Notes: generated by a model not told the origin, from the sequence alone. Positions 11,205-24,054 are shown, numbered from the stretch's first letter. The stretch: DNA of 64,000 bases from Escarpia spicata (GCA_963995525.1 OZ023210.1:65460569-65524568), one strand, 5' to 3'. Numbers and translations are program-made.

Positions 11205-12480
11205 CAGACCTGGGGCCTAGTATATTTTCATGAGTACAAGTACGAGTACGAGTACTTTGATGATGGATAAGTACGATTACATTACTAAAAGCTGAGTACG
11301 ACTACAAGTACGAGTACATTCCCACGAGTACAAGTAAAAGTATGAGTACATTTTTTAAAATATAAATATTTAATAATAATGTATTTTTTATTATTAATTA
11401 ATATAATTTATATAACCCAGCACAAGTGAATATGCAATGGCAGTTGATCAATTTTTTATGAGGAAAACTAATAAAACCTTTGTTTCATCAACAATGAAAT
11501 TCACTTCATTGGCATTCATTTCAGTGGCATCATATGATCTTATCATCTATTTGCCATTGCACCGAATGAACATGAATTGTTCACAGGTTGAGTCTTTCAG
11601 GCTGCACCGTTCAGGGCAGAATACTTTCTCGGCTGTGCTAAATACCCTTTCAACTGGGGCTAATGAGGCTGGAATGCTAAGATGATGAGGGACCAACTGA
11701 ACCAGAGTTGGAAAACTCAGAACTGCAGTGGGTCACTGTGACGATCTGTACATGGCTGACTGAGGCATTCGTTCACCTCTACAATCAGCAATCTGCTGAT
11801 ATTATAAGTTTGCAGTTTATATTTCCTGATCATAGATTACTAGTTGTTGAGAGGGTTAGCACATGTCAACATAACAGGCTCAGCATCCCTTTATACTTTT
11901 TAGCCAGGCTGCTGGCATGGGATTAGACTAGTATAGGAGGCAGTCTGACTTCAGCCACCTTACTTCTATAGAGGAAGACTGGCAGTTCTTGTTCTTAGCA
12001 GTTAGGGCTGTCTGCCACTGTCAAGTGGCATGGTCTCCAGACTACATCAAAGGCATTTCCTGTCTAACTGGTTGGTTAACAGCTAATTGGCTCTGTATGG
12101 ACATCCTGGTGGCTTAATTAAACAAACAGGTTTAGGGCCTGAACTGATAGCCTACAATTATTGTTTGCTTAACAGGGTGTTTCTGACTGGGAAAAGATGC
12201 TGCATGTTGCCATGTTTGGGTATCATAGTCATGGTTATAAGAGAATGAGGGTGTACTATGTGTAGGGTGTAAGGTGGTATTCTATCAGAAATAACAAAGT
12301 ATTAAAAAAATTGTTAAAATATTTCAGGAAAGTTTAATAAAACCAAATAATTTATTTTCCCCAGTACATATTGAGAAAGTACTCAGATGTACTCGTAATG
12401 TACTTGTAAAATATGAGAACAATCAGTACGAGTACGAGTCCATGACCCACAAGTTTTATGAGTACGAGTACTTCAAAAAG
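11205..12480 (-). mobile_element. Degenerate hAT element (C-terminal transposase kept)
   Basis: The left end is CAGACCTGGGG, a hAT-type terminus. Both flanks are full of GAGTACGAGTAC motifs (11226-11345 and 12370-12475), as in subterminal transposase-binding regions. On the minus strand, 11686-11548 translates to SIPASLAPVERVFSTA, PERCSLKD and FMFIRCNGK, which is the conserved hAT C-terminal dimerisation motif (A-P-x-E-R-x-F-S, then R-C-x-L). The catalytic domain upstream could not be recognised. The right end is blurred; a decayed terminus may lie near 12450. Confidence 0.7.
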
Positions 12481-12509
12481 AACGATAATATTCTCCGTCT
12501 ATCCTCAAG

Positions 12510-13420
12510 CCTCTGGTTTCCCAGGTCAGTCTTCGGAATATGTTTTAATGTGTTGCCGTGAACACCTTGGGCGATATGCTGTCACCCTGTCGTACTCCTC
12601 ACTCGATGTTGATCTTGTTGCTCTTTTTGTGTAGGTGGACTGTCACCTAACTGTTGGTATAGGTGTCTTTCAGGAGTTTGGTGTACACATTTTCTATCCC
12701 CCGTTCTTGAAGGGAGGTCAGTATTTCTTGAGTTTGCACCAATTCGAAAGCCTACTCGTAGTCGACGAAAGCAATGCAGAGCAGGATATTATATTCTCGG
12801 CACTTCTCTTTCAGTTGGTTTACGATGTGTATGTGGTCTGTCATTGAGTACCCGGTACCTGCTTCTGAATCTTGCTTGCTCTCATAGTTGGTTTTCATCG
12901 AGTGTCTTCTCTAGCCTATTCGTTAGTATCTTTGTGAGTAATTTGTAGATGTTTGATATCAGACATATCGGTCTGTAGTTCTTTAAGTCTTTCTTATTTC
13001 CCTAGAAGATTATCACCATCTTTGCGTTCTTCCATGCGGTGGCTATTCGACTTTCTCATAAGCATTTAGTATACAGCTTAGCCAATGTTTTCAAGATGGT
13101 ATCTTCTCCTGCTTTTAATGTTTCAACGTTTACATGGTCATTGCCTGATGTCTTCCCATTCTTCATATCCACCTCCCATGATGTTATCTCTGGTAACTTT
13201 TCTGGGTCGGTGTGAATTATTGTACTCTGTTCACTGTCCTATAGCTCGGTGTAGAATTCCTCTATTTGTTCCATAATCATATCTTGGTCTTGTATTTCTC
13301 TACCCTGCTTGTCTAGAAGTGTAATCAGTCTGTCTTGGCCTAGTGCCTGTGTTCTTCTTGCTTTCTTTTTTTGTAGACTAGCCTGGATTTGAAGCCATGC
13401 ACAGTCAAACCTCTCTTTGT
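12510..13420 (-). pseudogene. RTE-like LINE reverse transcriptase remnant
   Basis: Minus-strand translation shows, in order, YRPICLISNIYKLLTKILTN, then NRLEKTLDENQL, then AFVDYE with a stop before AFELV, and KSNKINIE with a stop before GVRQGDSISPKVF. These are reverse transcriptase blocks 1-4 as found in RTE-clade LINEs. Several stops and frame changes interrupt the reading. The catalytic A/Y-x-D-D block would lie beyond 12510 and is not present. No endonuclease domain was recognised upstream. Confidence 0.75.
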
Positions 13421-14000
13421 GGTCAACTCAGTATGTTATGATGTATGATGTGGAATTAGCTAAGATGTTGCTCACTTCAGTCACTTGACTTCTCAACTTT
13501 CAAGTGTCAATACGTATGACTAGAATTGACCAAAATCAAAAATGTGCAATTGCATATTTGTGTTTCAGCTTCAACTCATGCATGCCTTAGCTCCTGTTGG
13601 AAATATACATACTTTTAAATTCACAAACATGTTTCCTGGCATAACTATGTGTCATTTTTTGACTATGTGAGACTTCTGCATCCTTTCCCTTGAACATGTT
13701 TCAAGTGGATTACAAGCATATCCCACATGAACACATATTTGGGATGAAAACGGTTGTCAAAGTAGTCTTCATTTGCAATGTAGTAAATGTACCGTAATAT
13801 CTCTGGGTTAAAAAAGCTCATAGGCAATAACAAGATAAAAATAAGAACATTGTTTGTATACAATTAATAAAATAAAATGTGTCTAAACGACAATTAAACA
13901 TTTTAAATTAATAAGTTAAATTAATAATTAATTAAATTTAAGCCAAATAATTGAAATGTAATTTCTACTATAATTATAACAACATGAAACAAAATCACTA
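13421..14000. other. AT-rich gap, nothing recognised
   Basis: Very AT-rich toward 13.85-14.0 kb. No coding similarity seen. It ends at the first base shared with duplicated copy B. Confidence 0.4.
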
Positions 14001-15841
14001 TATTAAAATGTTATTATTATACTGTTAGTGGTGGTTTATTGTATTATTACATAGGCATATTGATCGTATTGTTGTTTGAATACACTTACACACAGTTCTA
14101 CACTAGTTAACACGTGCATGAGACTACATTATATATATTATATAGCCATTGGTGTGTTAAAATAAGTTTTACATAAATAGGAGTTTAAATGAGATCTCAA
14201 AAAGTTCCGCAGATTATTAACAGGAACAAAAATGGGTAACTATTGTTGACATATTGTCGACCCTAGCCTAGGTCTAGGACTAGGCGCTTACCTTGGCTTA
14301 GCAGTCCGAGTATGCAATTGACAGACGTTTCATTAGACATTGTTTTGTGTTGGGTTGCATTAATTATCTGTTACCTTCCAAGGTGATCGCAGGCATTCAC
14401 TGCATAACATATAGTAAAATAGCATTCTGAAGAATTCATTCACGGCATAGTCTTTGAAGAGTGTCAGTTTGTATTTCACTGTCACTATCTTCAACTTAAT
14501 TGTTAGTCGTCTTTGAAATTCGGCCGCGTCGTGACAGCCCATCTAATTAGACTGTTCTATTGCTAATATCCCAAGTTTCCACTCATCGTGTGTCCATCTT
14601 GTTCCTTGTTCTTCACATTGCACAATGACTGAAATAGTTGATCATTATTCTTCATTTGACACGGCTCACAAATTAATTAGTATGCGGATGTGGTATTGTT
14701 TACGTTTATCCACTTCTAACCGGAAGTAATCGAAGCTCCTCGGAGAAAAGACATGTGCAGTGAGACATGTAGTGTCGATGTGGGAGATTCTACATATCTA
14801 TGGCATATGCAATAAACATCAGTCGACTATCCAAATATGTTAAAACGACCACAATTGGTTGAGTGCACTAACTGAAATGTAAGCCAGTTTAAATATCAAA
14901 TTAATTACAACTTTTTGTCGATGAATTACCTCGTATAAATTACAGTTGAATTTTCCTTCATTATTCTTCGTCTCCAACATTTCAAGTTGGAAGATCTCAT
15001 TATAATAATCCCGCAAATCAATGAGATAGACAGGGCCTATCAGCGGGGTTCATAAATACCGCCTAAAAATCTGTTTTCATCGCAGATATACTTATTGGCA
15101 TTATTACAACAAATGTATATTAATAAACAAGCAGGTAGATTGCAAACCAAGTGAATACTTTTTATGTCATCCACTTAACATGGAGACATTTATAATAATT
15201 GTTTCCACTGTGTTCTGTCTGACATTGTTGCAGCCAGACAAGTCTCACTGAGACCAGTGTTCCTCTGAATGGTGTCTCACAGGGCCATATCATATCTCCG
15301 AGGCCCCATGGGTTTCCAAAGCAGATCTGGGTTAGCAAGTGAATAGTGTACAGAACTTATATTTCCATCTTGTATTTATTGCATTGTGTTTATTTTCCAG
15401 AGTCCCCAACAAGCAAGAGGCCAGTGTGTGACAACTGTGTCATTAAGACAGAAGTGCAGTTGACATCAAAGAGAAGATTGTTGTGCCAGTGAAATTTGAC
15501 AGAGTTCAGTGTCATACTCACAGAATCACGTGAACAACTTTTGTCAAAGACGACGTGTTTGTGAGAGAAATCACTAGCGGAAGTGTTGGTATGTTTGTTG
15601 ATTGGGGGACTTTGTGGGGGTCCATGGAAGGATTACTCCAGACAGTCTTCATCCGTGTTGAGTCATACTCATATGACTCAGTTATGAGTGGCTACACTCA
15701 CCGGTTGAGTCATACTCATAATTATGACTCAGTTATGACTGACTGTAAATAGTACAATATCAACAAATAAAAGTTATATTAATCTTATTTATGAGAAGAT
15801 TGTCTACCAAGAACAGAAGTCACAAACATATTCATATTTCT

Positions 15842-16144
15842 GGCTCAACTTTGGATATAAGAGACTCAACATTGGATACAAACAGGCTCAGCATTGGATA
15901 TAACTAGGCTCAACATTGGATAATAACAGGCTCAACATTGGATATAAACAGGCTCAACATTGGATATAAACAGGCTCAACATTGGATATAAACAGGCGCA
16001 ACATTGGATATAAGCAGGCACAAAATTGGATATATACAGGCATAACATTGGATGACAGGCTCAACATTGGATAATGACAGGTGCAACATTGTATATAAAC
16101 AGGCTCAACATTCGATATAAACAGGCTCAATATTGGATATAAAC
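15842..16144 (+). repeat. 22-bp minisatellite in copy A
   Basis: Tandem units related to CAACATTGGATATAAACAGG. The same array sits at 24998-25273 in copy B with a different unit order and number. Confidence 0.9.
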
Positions 16145-16324
16145 GAGTGACTAAACTGAACAGTTATGTCTGTCTGAAAGTGATATAAACTGAAGGCCGT
16201 TGCACCCGACACTCCACAAGTCAAGTTTCTTCTAGTGATGCCCGATTGAGGGTAAGTACATTGATAATTTTTATTATTCTAGTTTTGACATTTAAAGGAA
16301 ACAAAATTATACCCCACCTTTTTA

Positions 16325-17871
16325 GTCCTTTGGCCGAAGGTCCAAGGGACTATTGCCATCACTCTGTGTCCACCGTCCGCCGTCCGCTGTTAGCTGCCGT
16401 ATTTCAGTAACCGTTCAGCAACTTTTTCTCTAATTTTGCATAGACATATCTTAGGCCACTGCCACTATGCTCGAGAAATCTGTATTTGATTGAATTATTT
16501 TAAGGGCTCCCTAGGGCCTCCAAGGACCCCAAAACTGGTACAAATGTAACATTTGGCTTATTTTTTCAAAAACTGTTCAACTTTTTATTTTGCATAGATA
16601 TATCTTAGGGTGCTGCCACTATATACAAGAAATCTGTATTTGATTGAATCATTCTAAGGGCACCTAAGGGGCCCCCAAAGTGCAACAGTTTTACATTATC
16701 TAGTGATGTGGTTTTGAGAAGGACCCTTGAGACCACCCCTAACAGTAGATTTTGTTTAATGTGCCACCAAGTCAAAACCATGACTAAACTCTGCAGCCTA
16801 GTGCTACTGTTCCATTGAATGGTGTGACTGTGGTGTCTATTGGTTAAAGATGTATTGTCTGTAGAAACATGTAGGTGACAAACATAGAAAATTAATATTC
16901 TGGACAACTGTAGTGTGAAATATCCTACACTTTATTGATATCAAATGCATTCTACTGTTCTGTTTACGCTTGCCATGCCTTGTGTAGACATGGTACTGTG
17001 TAAATCAGTTGTATAAATATAGACTAATAATTACAGATTCACAATATAGTTGACACCTGAAACAACAAAATGTCAACCATTAGAAGAGTTGACATATATG
17101 AATGTCACCCACTTGACAGGTTTAATTGATCTATTCAGCAATGAGGACACTGCTTAGGCCTCACTCTGGACACTGTCACTCACAGTGTTGTGTGTTGTCT
17201 TAGTTGGTGCATTGAGCTAATCTACTTGACCATGAATCAGTGATGGCTCTGGTTGTGTATTACACCCAGCTGTGGAGCTAAGATTCTCTGCCTGCTATTG
17301 TTTGATGGAAACTGTGACTAATGTGTAATTGGTCACTGGCAGTAGGTTGTGTCAACAGACAGCATTAAGCCACTAGACCCCTGTTAAACTGGACAGTTGC
17401 CTGTAGGTTTTAAACTGTGTCAAACAGTGAGTCTACCTTTTGCTCTCAAATAATCTGTCCTCTTAGTTTTACATATGAAGGCATAATCTGGCATAACTTG
17501 ATAAGTCTTTGTAGCAGCACATTTGTACTTCCAGTGTATCATTGCAACATAACATACATATTACATACTGTGTGCCACATTTGAATATTGTGCATGTACT
17601 ATTTCCTTGCAATCCATTTCCATATATAATGTAAAACTTCAACAGCCGTTTTCTTCATTTTCCCTTTTTGATCCCTACCATGTTCAATGATCCATAACTT
17701 CGCCAATTTCTGTAGCAGTCATATTTTTTGAAACCGTGTAAAGCATCCTACCAAACCTTTACAAGGATGTAAGAAAACAATGTTACAATTTTTCCGACTT
17801 ATCACTCATTTGGTCAGCCGGGGTCACATATAGACGTATTAGTCCAAAGGACTTCAGGGCCATTTGGCCCA
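16325..17871 (+). mobile_element. 1.55-kb insertion absent from copy B
   Basis: Copy B reads CCACCTTTTTATTAC without interruption (about 25448). Copy A has the same flanks separated by 1547 bp with TTTTTA repeated on both sides (16319-16324 and 17872-17877), the pattern of a target duplication. The insert starts GTCCTTTGGCCGAAGG, and near its other end carries the inverted CCAAAGGACT (17844-17853). No transposase-like reading frame was recognised. I cannot assign a superfamily. Confidence 0.7.
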
Positions 17872-18361
17872 TTTTTATTATAGTTTTTATATACTATTAT
17901 ATTATAATTAATACTTGAAAGGTTTGCAGAAAGGTCCAAGTCCACTCAAAACATTTTGAAAAAACTAATGAAATTGCCCCTGATCGACTCTTAGGTGTTT
18001 ACACATTACAGGTTTTTTCTTCATAGTGTAAACAAAATATGCAAATATAAAAAAACATGTTTTAAAGACCCACAGGCTTGTTTCGCCCTGCAGGGGGTAT
18101 ATTTTATTGCTGGACATCTTCCAGTTAGTGAAACAGATTACTTTTGACATGATCTGGCATTGCCAATTCAAATGATATGGATGGATTTAAAATTAATTAA
18201 TTAATAAACAAAATGAAAGAAATGGTGATATTTATACCTATCATAACCTATGGTCCAAGTGTGTCAACGTATATGGTCAGTTATCACGAAATGTTGACAA
18301 AATTTGTTTTTGGGGGGTAAATTTAGAATTCAATATATAATGTTTTCCTTTTAGTCACTAA

Positions 18362-19060
18362 CAGACATGGGGTCAAATACATTTGTATTTGAAAGTATGT
18401 AAATACTTTTTATAAGTATTTGTATTTGACATGAAAGTATTTGTATTAAAATACTTTCCTAAAGTATTTGAAATGTTCATATACATAGGATGTGATTATC
18501 AATAAATGACAACTTAAAATTATTCTTGTTTGAATTCTTAAGAATTGAGCAATTTTACTATGTCATTTGGTAATTCACCACTTTTCCGCTCAGAAATAAT
18601 GGCAGGGTAATGCCATTATGTGAGAAGTCATTAAGATCACTGTGTGATAAGCCAACATCACCTTACTTGTCAGTTGTCACTGTGATGCAATCAGCAAAAA
18701 GCAGATTCTGTTGCACTGGTCTGTCTGTCTTTTGATCATAGTTTCCAAGCCCCAGCTAACCAAACAACCTACCTGGTACCTAACCAATGTGACAGCAGCT
18801 GCTAAGGCCAGCTATTGTGTCTAATATTTGCTTGCTATCTGTGGGTTAAGAGAAGGTGGTGGCTTCTCAAGTCAGGTGGTACCATCATCATAAAAGCCAG
18901 GTTCGTTGTAACTGCAAGTTAGTTGCCTATGAACCTACAAACCATGGTTAGCAATATTGTATTTAAATACTTTTGTATTTCAAAGTATTTGTATTTATAT
19001 TTGACTCGCTTAAGAGTATTTGTATTTAAATACATTTCAATGTATTTGACCCCATGTCTG
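18362..19060. mobile_element. hAT-type MITE, 699 bp, with intact 8-bp TSD
   Basis: The ends are perfect 22-bp terminal inverted repeats beginning CAGACATGGGGTCAAATACA. The element is flanked by the 8-bp duplication GTCACTAA at 18354-18361 and 19061-19068. Copy B has a single GTCACTAA (about 25925-25932) and no insertion. Subterminal regions carry repeated GTATTTG/CAAATAC motifs. There is no coding capacity, so it must depend on a transposase in trans. Terminal sequence, TSD length and empty site together make the hAT assignment firm. Confidence 0.93.
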
Positions 19061-19827
19061 GTCACTAATAAACAACATGTCAGGCCAATCGTGAAATAAA
19101 TTTGGGTAGCTTAATTATTAAACTGACTTTTTGGGATCACTTTGAACTTGCGAGTCTGTGTTACTCGATACCGAGCGTATACATGTACATCATATATATT
19201 TAACATACTTATGGTATTTCAAATTTCTTCTATTTTGATTGTATTTTTTTGAGCACGTAACAGGCTTATGGTTAAGAATCGATAGCAGTGGCAACTTTTA
19301 TTAAATTTCTTTTGTTTTCATGCAATTTAAAAATTAGGGTACCTTTTCTGTCTGCCATTTAGAAGAGACAAGAGGTCATATAACTACTTGTCATTCTAAC
19401 GGACACTGTTTGAATAAAATCACTGTAAGTTCAAATATAAAACAAACAATTACCTTTTCAACGTAGCAATGTTTGTGCGGATACTATTGGGTCTTGTCTT
19501 TCTGGTGATGTTTAGAAAAAGTATACGTTCGGTATTGGAGAATGGAATTTTTCTTTAATATTTCTTAAATAGAAAGTAATGGTCTTAAGTGGAATCTGAT
19601 TACTGTTCCTTGGCCTCTCTGAGTGTTCCTCGGTGACAGCTAAATGCACTAGTTTCCAATCGTCATCACTTGGGTAAAAATGCAGCCCTACTCTTAAGTA
19701 AAAAAGTAGTGTTTATAGCAAGAGATGTCTTAAACAACTAAGTATCGTGTAGATTATTTTTGTAATATTTAGCAGGATGAAACAGTCTTCTTTTTGGCTT
19801 ATGGACCAATGTGCAGATGGAGCGATT

Positions 19828-20148
19828 TCAGTATTGGGAACTTGGAGAGTCGGTCAAAAAATGGATGGTGTCAAGTAACGGCATGGTTTGTTCTGACATC
19901 ATTGCTTTAACTCTAAGGAAGGCGAACGTTGAAGGCACCGAGCGGGTCATCACACCTGACAGGCCTACGAAACTCAAAACTTTCATATTCCCATCTTCAT
20001 CTCTGTAGTGCAATACCATTGGGTGGATGCTTACCTGTGCTTTGCCATAGTACACAGACCCTATCTCCTCTATGTATTTGACCTGCCAATTCTCTGCATA
20101 GTCCATCTGGCATGTGGCTTCCATCATAGGATTAATCATACTGGTCAA
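19828..20148 (-). pseudogene. DDE-like transposase fragment in copy A
   Basis: The minus-strand segment contains CQMDYAENWQVKYIEEIGSV, then QVSIHPMVLHYR and FLTDSPSSQY. This is the same protein family as the gene at 41.9-43.7 kb (compare QVDFTENY). I know the family as widespread unnamed metazoan proteins with a DDE-like layout. Reading stops at TGA 19828-19830, and the same stop is present in copy B (27570-27572). About 20 codons further the sequence breaks, and the rest of the gene, which copy B retains, is missing. No function is expected. Confidence 0.7.
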
Positions 20149-20425
20149 TAAAGGAAACCAAGACTAATTCGGTTTCCAGCATGTATCAAACATATATAGT
20201 ACTACAATAATAACAAGAACACAGGGTTGTGGGTTAAAACGAAGATCGCCAAGCATTTTATTATTATGTGACCACATGTCACATAATTACCCATAGCAAA
20301 CATTATGCAGCTATACATAAATACGATCTCCCAAGCACACTCCATCATAGGTATAAGCTTACCTGTGAGGTGTGCAGATTCTGCCACAATGAGCTCTGAA
20401 TTCTGGGATTTCTCTCATGAGTGTT

Positions 20426-20560
20426 CAGTGTTTCCCCTAGGTGAAATGATGGGCGAGGTGGTTGGGATGGGGTACGCGAGCGCCGCAGGTGGGAAGCATT
20501 GCTAGGGGGGTCCAGGGGCATGCTCCCTCTGAGATTAAAAAAAAACTAGTTTTAAAATGG
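20426..20560 (+). mobile_element. hAT-like terminus, copy A
   Basis: Begins CAGTGTTTCCCCTAG and contains GGGGGGTCCAGGGGCATGCT, a combination often seen at the ends of invertebrate hAT elements. The partner end was not found. Confidence 0.5.
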
Positions 20561-20805
20561 TGCATTCTGAGTTATGTTTTAACCTTTACTCTTTAATATA
20601 GAGGGGAAGATATAAAACAACAAGACACTACTTGTAAATGTAGTAATCATGATTGCTAAAAGTCAGTAATCATGTTGAGACGTGGTTTCCACTGACCATT
20701 GGTACTCAGTAGAGGTGTGGTTTCCACTTGACCACTGGTACTTGGTTGTGGTTATGTTTTTCTTGCACTAACCCTTGGCCTTATTACCTCAATGACAGAG
20801 TCTGT

Positions 20806-20880
20806 AAAAAAGTAAAAGGTAAGTTCTTATAAAGCGCAAGACTGCTCAAAGCGCTTTACACTTTACTCCCTGGCAGACAT
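20806..20880 (-). repeat. CR1/L2-type 3' hairpin, copy 2
   Basis: GTAAGTTCTTATAAAGCGC is followed by CTCAAAGCGCTTTACACTTT. Equivalent to the blocks at 9.11 and 28.27 kb. Confidence 0.5.
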
Positions 20881-21395
20881 TTCTCAAGTTGTGTCCTTTT
20901 TATAAAACAGGATAAGTTGTTTAGTATATCCAAAGTTATTGATAACCCGTTAGTATACACGGTTTTGGGCAGTAGGCGGTTTTTATGAGATGTGAACTTC
21001 GGTGGTTTAAATTAAAGTCAATACTTCACTCAAATCAACTTTCCCAAACATTTATTTGCATAACTTATATCTTATGAATGACATTCCTTATTTTGCAAAA
21101 AAAACCGGCATGGAACATTAGTTGAAACTTTAATAGACTTGTGCCGTGAGCATTTGCGTCGAATCCGGACCCACCTTGATTTTGCCGTTATAAGTTGAGT
21201 TTTGCTTAACTTTGATACCTCAGTGAGATAGTTCCATCATTCAACATTATCCTAGGCATATTTACTTTTAAGAATATTGCGTCTTACGCCCATTTGAGGC
21301 GTAAATAGCGCCCCGGTTTGTATCAACATATGATGCTATAGCTGTCATTTTACGTGCACTGTGAGGTAACAGACTAGTGCAAACTGGGTCGCTAT

Positions 21396-22230
21396 TTGAG
21401 CTTCAACAGGGTCCGGATTCGAAACAAGTGCCGACTAGTGAATAGGATCGATGGTTTTTATTTGGGCTTCAAGAGTCCGGATGTGGCAATCAATAAGGTG
21501 AACCTAATGAGGGATGGACCATTCCCGGGAAGAAGGGAGAAGAAAGTGAGTTGTCCAACCGATAACACAAAAGGGGACTTAACACAACAAAAGTGTAATC
21601 ATCAGTTCATTTGTATAAACTGCCGCGACAGACGAGTAATCAGGTTGGAAGTCGTGCAAGCATTGCACGAATACCTGTCTGAACGCATGCACCCAGAGCA
21701 GGAGGACGTCATCTAAGACATGAAGGAGTTAGTGATGTCACGCCGTCCGAGATCATTCGTTGAGCATGGTGTGTGCATCGTCAGGCGCCTTTTCCCAGAT
21801 GAGGCATCTGACTTTGCAGCCGAGCAGTGGGAAAACATGACAAATGTGCCATTCCTGCCTGATGGCTGTGATCTCGGTTGTGAGTTGACTGTCAGACTGC
21901 GCAAACTTCTGCCAGTCACGACAGGTTCAGTTCAGAAGGTGTTGGCATCTCTGGCTTGTATGAGTCCATATTATATGCAGACCGAAAGGTTCGTGAGCCA
22001 CCACAAAACCTCGTGGTCCACAATCACTGCACCAGTTTGAATGAGGACTTGAGAAACGCATGACTCATGGTGGCACTGAATAGTGTGGGCACCGCCTACT
22101 ATGACCCTCGACCTGGTGTCGTCAAATTCTTGGAGAAGACAAGAAGATGCTGGGCTCCGCGAAACGGGATTCGCCTAGTCAAATTGAGACAACTGTCAAA
22201 CATTCTGACTTGCACGATACGCCTCATGTC
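21396..22230 (+). pseudogene. Unrecognised protein-coding remnant
   Basis: One frame runs from 21396 to 22040 (215 codons) with a single TAA at 21714-21716. Both halves have normal amino-acid composition, and the first carries CNHQFICINC, a possible zinc-binding C-x-H/x-C arrangement. After 22040 a different frame gives YYDPRPGVVKFLE and ends at about 22238, and an AATAAA signal follows at about 22258. It lies directly after duplicated copy A and is not present after copy B. I do not recognise the family. It could be the 3' part of a transposon gene or a decayed host gene. Confidence 0.35.
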
Positions 22231-22315
22231 TCTATGATTACTGCATGTATTGGTTGTAATAAAACATGCTTCTAGGATATATATATGTGTAACATTTATT
22301 TTCATGCCAAGATGC

Positions 22316-22849
22316 AGTCGTGACTCATCACAGTAGGCCCCACAACTATGTGAATATAAAGATAATAATACATTATATTAAGCTTTCAAAATGCCTAAGG
22401 GTTATGAACATAATAATTAATGTATGCGTAAACTGCCCCTTTTACCCATTAGAAGTGCCTTTTTAAGACATTGCCTCCCCAGTGAAAATTCAATAAAAAA
22501 CACCCTGATACAATTTGAGCTACCCCAAGTGGTAGGTAACAGGCCATTGTAACATTTACCTAGGCCTGCTCTCCAGCTATGTCAAGCTGCCTAGGTAAAT
22601 ACTACAACAGCCCACTTCCATGGCTTCTCTGAGCTCATTTTGGACATCAAAGCTGATTCTGCTCCCCTCTCCTGGAGTAAAGGAGCCACATAGTGACTGC
22701 AACAAGCTGATGACTCCAGGCGTGGCTCGATTGCAATTTGATAGGCCCGTGTACACATGATGACATTTTATTCAGAGAAATTATGGATACCCTTTGACCT
22801 GCCTGTAAGCAACAGGTTGACTATGAATGGTTTGGTCCATTAACTGACC
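22316..22849. other. No recognised feature
   Basis: No reading frame or repeat identified in this stretch between the unknown remnant and the DNA-transposon end. Confidence 0.4.
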
Positions 22850-22968
22850 GTTATACGCAATAGACAGGTTACCGTTATGGACAGGTAGTGGGCAGTCTAA
22901 TAGGAAGTCATTCGGGACTTTCAAAAGTGACCGTTATGGACAGGTGGCCGCTAAGACAGGTTTTACTG
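22850..22968. mobile_element. Terminal region of a Tc1/mariner- or pogo-like element
   Basis: Contains three GACCGTTATGGACAGG-like motifs (one as ACCGTTATGGACAGGT) and ends GACAGGTTTTACTG directly before a TA dinucleotide. An end reading CAGTAAAACCTGTC on the other strand, bordered by TA, is typical of this superfamily. It coincides with the left edge of duplicated copy B. The opposite terminus was not found. Confidence 0.45.
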
Positions 22969-24054
22969 TATTAAAATGTTATTATTATAATGTTAGTGGT
23001 AGTTTATTGTATTATTACATAGGCATGTTGATCTTATCGTTGTTTGCATACAGTTACACACAGTTCTACTCTAGTGAACACGTGCATTAGACTACCTGTA
23101 TATATTATATAGCCACTGCTAAGTTTTACGTAAATAGGAGCTTAAATGAGATCTCAAAAAGTTCCGCAGATTATTAACAGGAACAAAAATGGGTAATTAT
23201 TGTTGACATATTGCCTACCCTAGGCGCTTACCTTGGCTTAGCAGGCCAAGTATACAATTGACAGACGTTTCATTAGATATTGTTTTATTGGTTTGGATTA
23301 ATTATCTGTTACTATTCAAGGTGATCGCAGGCATTCGCTGCACAACATATATAAAAAAATGCATTCTGAAGAATTCATCCACAGCGTAGTCTTAGAAGAG
23401 TGTCAGTTTGTATTTCACTGTCATGGTCTTCAACTTAAGTGTTAGTCGTCTTTCGTCCGCATCGTGACAGCCCGTCTGATTAGACTGTTATATAGCCAAA
23501 TACCAAATTTCCACTCATCGTATGTCCATCTTGTTCCTTGTTCTTCACATTGCACGATGACTGTGAAATAGTTGACCATTATTCTTCATTTGACACGGCT
23601 CACAAATTAATTAGTATGCGGATGTGGTATTGTTTACGTTTATCCACGTCTAATCGGAAGTAATCGAAGCTCCACGGAGAAAAGACATGTGCAGTAAGAC
23701 ATGTAGTGTCGATGTGGGAGATTCTACATATCTATGGCATATGCAGTAAACATCAGTCGACTATCCAAATACGTTAAAACGTCCACAATTGGTTGAGTGC
23801 ACAAACTGAAATGTAAGCCAGTCAAATTAATTACAACTTTTTGTTAATGGATTACCGTGATAATTATAGTTGAATTTTCCTTCATTACTCTTCGTCTCCA
23901 ACATTTCAAGTTGGACGATCTCATAATAATCCCACAAATCAATGAGATAGACAGGGCCTATCAGCGGGATTTATAAACACCGCCTAAAAATCTGTTTTCA
24001 TCGCAGGTTATTGGCATTATTACAACAAATGTATATGAATAAACAAGCAGGTAG

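Larger units (their letters stand above)
14001..21350 (+). repeat. Segmental duplication, copy A
   Basis: Aligns by eye with 22969-29001 in direct orientation. The left edges begin at the same TATTAAAATG (14001 and 22969). Homology ends after GCTGTCA at about 21350 and 29001. Copy A alone contains an extra segment at about 15430-15840, a 1547-bp insertion (16325-17871), a 699-bp hAT MITE (18362-19060) and about 285 bp at 20134-20418. It lacks two blocks present in copy B (24055-24750 and about 26665-27553). Base identity is high but clearly imperfect, so the duplication is not recent. Confidence 0.9.
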
